Positions 59,200-64,000 of a DNA stretch of 64,000 nucleotides are shown here, piece after piece. The position numbers and the translations under genes are program-made. The notes beneath the pieces were generated by a model. The model ran no database searches. It worked only from the letters and a program-made list of their open reading frames with translations, and was not told the origin of the DNA. Source of the stretch: Nymphaea colorata (taxonomy: Eukaryota > Streptophyta > Magnoliopsida > Nymphaeales > Nymphaeaceae); the NCBI RefSeq assembly GCF_008831285.2, contig NC_045142.1, forward strand, positions 20,835,354-20,899,353, in the 5' to 3' direction. How positions within the stretch are numbered: position 1 is the stretch's first letter; each line of letters starts with the position of its first letter.

Positions 59200-59395
59200 A
59201 AAAGAAATGCATACATAAAACCGATAGCTTATTTTATGAGGCACAATTGGCTGACATGGCCTACATGCACTCAACTAAAGTTAAAAAAAAGCTGTGTGAC
59301 AAAGTTTGCACCTTAGGCTCTGAGGTGCTTATTCGCATTGCAAGCAACACCCTTTCCAAGCTCCTTGCAACTTCATCTTCTGTCCTCCCATTTAT
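59200..59395 (+). pseudogene. Possible captured exon, right-arm copy
   Basis: It encodes QQKKCIHKTDSLFYEAQLAD and the following residues seen on the minus strand near 33000-33130, with the same 'acctgcag' possible splice acceptor. The two copies differ by a few substitutions but keep the frame. The family is unknown. Confidence 0.4.
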
Positions 59396-60100
59396 TAATA
59401 GAAGCTGTCCTTTTGGCACTGCATGATCTAACTGACATAAGTTCTGCTACCATTTGATAGCTTATGCATGATTAAGTAGTTTGTAATAAAAAGCGCAAGG
59501 AATAAGCAGGATCAGGTCCAACAGAAACAACATCAGCAAGTTTATCAAAAGGAACCATACTATTAGATCTGGATGCTAGCAGTCTTCCTATTAGCTTTCT
59601 CACGTATGCCTACACCATCTGTGCAGGCCTGAGTCTCCACCACCAGCAGCACAAAACAAGATCAAGGGCGTCTTCCCTTCATCCACATACTGAAGATCTT
59701 GCATGAAGGAAGAGAAGAGAACTAAGTCCACATTCTGATCACATCCACATACAACTTGCACACAGAAGAAAGTTTGTGATCTTCGTTCACTTTCTAGTTT
59801 GAGAACACCAAAGTACTTCACATGATCGCTTCACCAATTGAACACAAGCTTGCTTATTGAGTAGCTTAGCCCATTTGATCACTAAAGGATTGACCATACC
59901 TCAATGATCATTTCTATTGTGTTTTAATTTCTTTATCATTTTTTTATTTTTCTAAAGTGTAAGCTTTTACATTTTCTTTCATTTTATCCTGAATGTTAAA
60001 ATTTTTCAAATAAAGTACATTTTTTTAGTCAATCAATTCTGGTTTCAATTCAATTTAATGAATCTTGATAACCTTGGTGTATGCACTTAATCAAGCATCT
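59396..60100. other. Spacer
   Basis: No gene or repeat is recognised. Confidence 0.4.
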
Positions 60101-60109
60101 CAATTTGTA

Positions 60110-60645
60110 CATGAACCAAGGCTAGAAAAATGTTAAGACACTTAAAGGGCACTGTAGGCAATGGCCTCATTTAGTTGAGAACAAACTCGAACTAGACATG
60201 TTGATATTGTTGACATATTCAGATGTGGGTTGGGCTGGAGATCTAGATGAAAGGAAATTAATATCTAGATATTTTTTCTTTGTTAGAGAGAACCTTGTCT
60301 AGTGGAGCAGCAAAAAAGAGTGTTATAGCTAGATCAGGTGCAAAAGCATAATTTAGAGCTACAGTGTTCGCTACATCTAAAAAACTTGGATTCGAATATC
60401 TTTTGGTTGCACTTGGAGAAATTTTGCTGAAGCCAGTTAACCGAAGTGCCATTAAGATTTTATTACATGGTAGAATAAAACACATTAAAACAGATTAGCA
60501 TTTTATCAGACAAACTATTGAAGACCAAGAAGAAGAAGCAAGATATGTTGGCACAAAGAATCACATTGATAACATATTTGGGAAAGGACTAACGAAGGAA
60601 GCTTTGGTTCCTTGATTCCCTATTCTGTATGGAGATCTCACTTAA
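60110..60645 (+). pseudogene. Copia RNase H remnant
   Basis: Plus-strand pieces match the end of a copia polyprotein: KMLRHLKGTVGNGL, then WAGDLDERK and FFFVGRNLVSWSS (the region with catalytic Asp and the SWSSKKQ signature). Next is a segment like IARS.AEAEFRA with the Glu region, then a tail like IRQTIEDEE..ARYVGTKNHIDNIFGKGLTKEAL. Stops and frameshifts break it many times. The integrase and most of the reverse transcriptase are missing. Confidence 0.85.
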
Positions 60646-62704
60646 GTCTTTCTACCTCTGCCTTTATCACAAATCTCTTGAAAGCAACTTGGAAATTATG
60701 GAACTGAAGCTTCAGATGCAAAGGAGAAAAATATCAAAAATATGTCGACATTTTATTTTTGTTTTCAACAGCATAGTCAAGAAACTTAAAGAATTGATAA
60801 ACCAAGCATTGGCAAATAAAGCTTTCAAAAACGGGACACAATAAGTAAAACATTTGTCAAAAGTAAAAAATTGAATATCGTTTTACATGGATTAGAACAG
60901 CATTTAGAAAGTGCACGAGCATGATGATCTGGATACTTTGGCTAATGCACATTTTTTTTTCTTATGAAGAACATGCTGAACAGGAAATAAGGATTGAGGC
61001 AGTACGAGCCATTAGAAGAGTTTAAACGTTCAGACACCATGTGTGCTTACATAAGTAGAAACAAGACTAACTTTTCCTCCATGAAAGGAAAAAAGAAGGA
61101 TCCTTTTTTACCTTCTCTAAAGCTAGTAAATGAATTTCCCATGCTTATTAGATGTATGGATATTAGACCTTAATTACAAATTTCAAAGAGGGAACAGTAT
61201 TTATACTTGGGGGTTGGAAACCAGAACAAGTAGAAAACCAAACTAACCTCTGAGTAGAGAATGCAGGATGCAACCAATACCCTCTGCTGCTTTGACTCTG
61301 AAATTGGCATGTTTAGAACAGGTGATAAAACACTGTGGAACACCAAGAAATTTATCATTTATGAGTTGCTTGTGAGAAATTTCATTGAAATATCCATAAA
61401 AACAGCATTTTGTCTAACAAGCACAATAAAGAAGTAATAGGATAGTATTCTCACAAGCGGAACCTCTAAATAAATCAAGAAATCCAGCAAGTGAATGAAC
61501 ACGAGAACAAAACAAGCAAGCTGTGCACTGTACAAACATCTACCTTTCATGTTTATATTCCATGGAAGACATTATAAATTCATCTAGCGATCTGTCATAT
61601 GACCTTGAAATCAGAATTTCCAAGGACCAACTTGATAAAATGCTTGCAATGTAGAGGCCCAAAACAGCCCAAAATGAAGGATTCTAATACAAAGAATCAA
61701 GGCAAGCTAAACAAGGACCCACTCAAAACATATAAATTGATGATGTTCCCCAAGTATGCTTACAAAAAACATGAAACGTATGAGGAATTCATCCCTCAAA
61801 ACATACAACAAAGCAGCCCTGAACTAGCTGTTGAACTACTTTCAATGTCTCTAAACTCTAAACGGAGCCGTTGGAGCTGGTCAAAGCTCTTGTGAAAATC
61901 CAATTTTGACAAAACCAATGGAAGTATGGAAACAAAGAATAACAAATTATAAAACATGAAGATACACTGACCAAAACTACATACAAAATACACTTACACA
62001 CACACACACATATATGATGCACACACACAATTATACATGAACCAAGAAACACGTGACACTTAGCATGTGTGTGTGTGTGTGTAAGCCCATATTTGTAACG
62101 GCCATGAACGAGGTTACTAACAAAGCCCCTTGGAGAACTAAAAAAACTAATTGATGCTGTTCACATATTTTTAACACAAATATCCATAAAGCAGGTTACT
62201 AATGAAGCCCTGGAAAACTGAAAAAAGAAAAAAGTGATGATCTGCACACCATAGCTCTAAAAATTGAAAATGAAGGCTAAAGAACGAAGATAATTAATAA
62301 AAAGAAGATGCTGCACAGGTATACATATGTATACCTGCGAGTGAAAATTTATGGAGACTAGGAAGCCAAAAGTGAGATCCCATGTTCAGTGTAAGCATTC
62401 TTTGTTACTCGAATTGACTTCAGTGACTCAAATATCTGAAAATAAGCAGGCTATAGGTATCATACTGTTTATTCCTTTGTCAGAAATGCTCTTGATTTTT
62501 TAACTTCATACAGGAAGAAACCAGAGTTGAGAAAGGTCAGCTTTCCTACTGTTCTCAGGAAGAAAAAAAAATGATGGATCCTTTTTGTTGTATCAAACAT
62601 GAGATGCAAAATAGAAAGCAGCATTTAGATTTTAGAGATAAAAAGTAGACCTTATCAGCATTATTTCTTTTATACAGTTCTTTAATGTCAATCAGAAGTG
62701 CCGG
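60646..62704. other. Non-coding, with AC and GT microsatellites
   Basis: AC (61994-62010) and GT (62066-62083) runs are present. Frames such as 61599-61895 lack domains. No gene is recognised. Confidence 0.45.
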
Positions 62705-62936
62705 TGTTAAGCAGTTGCCATTGACTTTGATCTAACTGGATCCAGTCTAAATTCATAGCCACATGCCATCCAGATCCACACATCCTTATGTACTGCATTT
62801 CAACATATTTTCTGTTAGCTGAACATATTTGAATGAGAATTATGCACGACTTATTTCTGACAGAAGTGACCTTGCATCCCTCTTGTGTTCTCTCTTCTTT
62901 TATTCTCCTCTGTGTTGTGAAACTACAGCAATAACA
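62705..62936 (+). mobile_element. Candidate copia 5' LTR
   Basis: The block starts TGTTAAGCAG and ends CAATAACA, giving TG...CA ends and a short inverted TGTTA/TAACA pair. It lies 12 bases before a primer-binding site. The length of 232 bp fits small copia LTRs. A second LTR would lie beyond the window if the element is intact. The start was chosen from the terminal TGTTA and is less certain than the end. Confidence 0.55.
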
Positions 62937-62948
62937 AAATTTTTCATG

Positions 62949-62966
62949 GTATCAGAGGCAGGTTAA
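62949..62966 (+). promoter_or_regulatory. Primer-binding site for initiator Met tRNA
   Basis: The sequence tggtatcagaggcaggtt differs at one position from the complement of the plant initiator tRNA-Met 3' end (tggtatcagagccaggtt). It is where reverse transcription of an LTR retroelement starts. It implies the internal part of an element to the right. Confidence 0.85.
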
Positions 62967-64000
62967 CAAGCTGTAGATTTTTGTAAAGGTATGTCCAAGG
63001 AGATCTGCAACCAAAAATGCAGTCAAGGGTTCCTTCTTTAATCTTCTTCCTCAAGTAAAAATTTACTTTTTTATGTAAAAACAAGTTTCAAAACATTGTT
63101 CTTGTCAAATAAATTTCTTATACATAAGCAGGACATAGAGATTGGTCCATCAAATCATCTGTTATCACCCCAAATTTTTTCAAAAAAATATCATTATTTT
63201 ATTATTTGAAAAATACCTACACAATCTTTCCTCTTGAGCATGAGCCAACCACGAAGGAACCTCTTGTGCTTCCTCACTTGAAATTCCAAATTTTCTTTTG
63301 CTCTTTCTTTTCATTTTCTCTCTTTTCTCCAACCTTGGGAGCAAACTTCATCAACCTACAACTCTCCAAAGAAGCACAATAGGATCCCTTGATGGTTCAT
63401 CATCTTAGAGCTTCATTTTAAGTGACTCTAAGGTCATTCAAAAGAGAGAGCTCATTTCTAATATCATTCACATTCAAGGTATGTAATCTTCCTCTCATTT
63501 TCATCTATTTCCTCTTTTCCTCTTGCTACCTCCCCATGGCCGTGCAAGAAAGCTCAAATGATTTCTTATCCCGGATCAAGAGCTATATCTTGAGTGTACC
63601 AAGAGTATGAGTAAGGTGGAATAAATTCTATTTCTTCATTTTATCTCCAAAAATATGCTTGCTATATTGTCTTCCTCTTCATATATGCTTGAAATGATGT
63701 TCATGCATGATATTCTAATTTTTCTTTAATTAATGAACAAATGCATGGTGAGAATGAGCACTTGGGTTGGGATGTCTTCATTCATGTGTTGGTTTTTGAG
63801 GTTGGGACTTTAACACATAAAAATTTATATATCACCAAACAGATTCCTTCTTGATAATAAAGGGATCATTTAGGCCATTGGATTTGGGTTCAATAGACAT
63901 CTCTATTAAAGGCACCATTTACTTCTTTTTACTTATGATCTTACCCTGTTTAAAAGAGGAATAAAAATAAAAAATAAAAAGCATTTCGTCTCGCTGGTTA
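62967..64000. other. Presumed internal or flanking region of an LTR element, unresolved
   Basis: After the primer-binding site I find no gag motif. The 63-codon frame at 63422-63610 has no domain. Either the element is degenerate or its coding part starts beyond the window. Confidence 0.35.

Larger units (their letters stand above)
57672..59395 (-). repeat. 1.72-kb inverted repeat arm, right
   Basis: Reverse complement of 32929-34655. It contains the copia 3' end and the gene-like frame in opposite orientation to the left arm. At the outer edge (59395) the sequence continues into unrelated DNA, while the left arm is bounded by R1. The inner edge falls in a frame that differs between the two copies (after 'catggaagatagta'). 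Confidence 0.9.

Overview
The window is repeat-rich, AT-rich nuclear DNA from a flowering plant; I cannot name the species. The evidence is eukaryotic: a plant-type LINE reverse transcriptase, several Ty1/copia fragments with an initiator-Met tRNA primer-binding site and a polypurine tract, nepenthesin/CDR1-type aspartic protease copies, and a spliced fragment of a JMJ14-like histone demethylase gene with GT-AG introns. A block of tandem satellite about 13.7 kb long suggests pericentromeric or other heterochromatin. I see no clearly intact gene. The best candidate, an aspartic protease at 14521-15851, carries a one-base deletion.

Layout: 0.8-4.3 kb, decayed LINE (minus). 4.57-6.66 kb, arm of an inverted duplication holding a truncated aspartic protease copy (plus); its partner is at 23.37-26.02 kb (minus). 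6.70-6.96 and 11.95-12.21 kb form a smaller inverted pair. 7.55-9.6 kb is the first of four copies of an unclassified dispersed repeat, here called R1 (others at 16.9-18.7, 21.5-22.7 and 30.7-32.9 kb). 10.2-11.95 and 26.96-29.18 kb are two copies of one copia family (gag, protease, part of integrase; minus). 14.5-15.9 kb is the near-complete protease gene. 29.2-30.7 kb holds a copia leader/LTR-like region and a second copia fragment (plus). 32.93-34.66 kb is one arm of a 1.72-kb inverted repeat whose partner is at 57.67-59.40 kb; each arm carries a copia 3' end (polypurine tract and LTR).

Between those arms lies the satellite (35.48-49.20 kb). Its roughly 115-bp monomer is organised in trimers (about 345 bp) and again in groups of nine (about 1.0 kb). 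The array ends directly against exons of a JMJ14-like FYR-N/FYR-C fragment (49.20-50.46 kb), followed by a stretch resembling plant mitochondrial DNA (51.96-52.92 kb), purine-rich microsatellites, a 124-bp tandem repeat and a GC-rich insertion. The last part contains a copia RNase H remnant (60.1-60.6 kb) and an LTR plus primer-binding site (62.7-62.97 kb) of an element that may continue beyond the window.

No operon or pathway is visible; the genes do not work together. The region is a record of transposition, segmental duplication, gene capture and satellite homogenisation. The most distinctive object is the satellite with nested three-fold periodicity.
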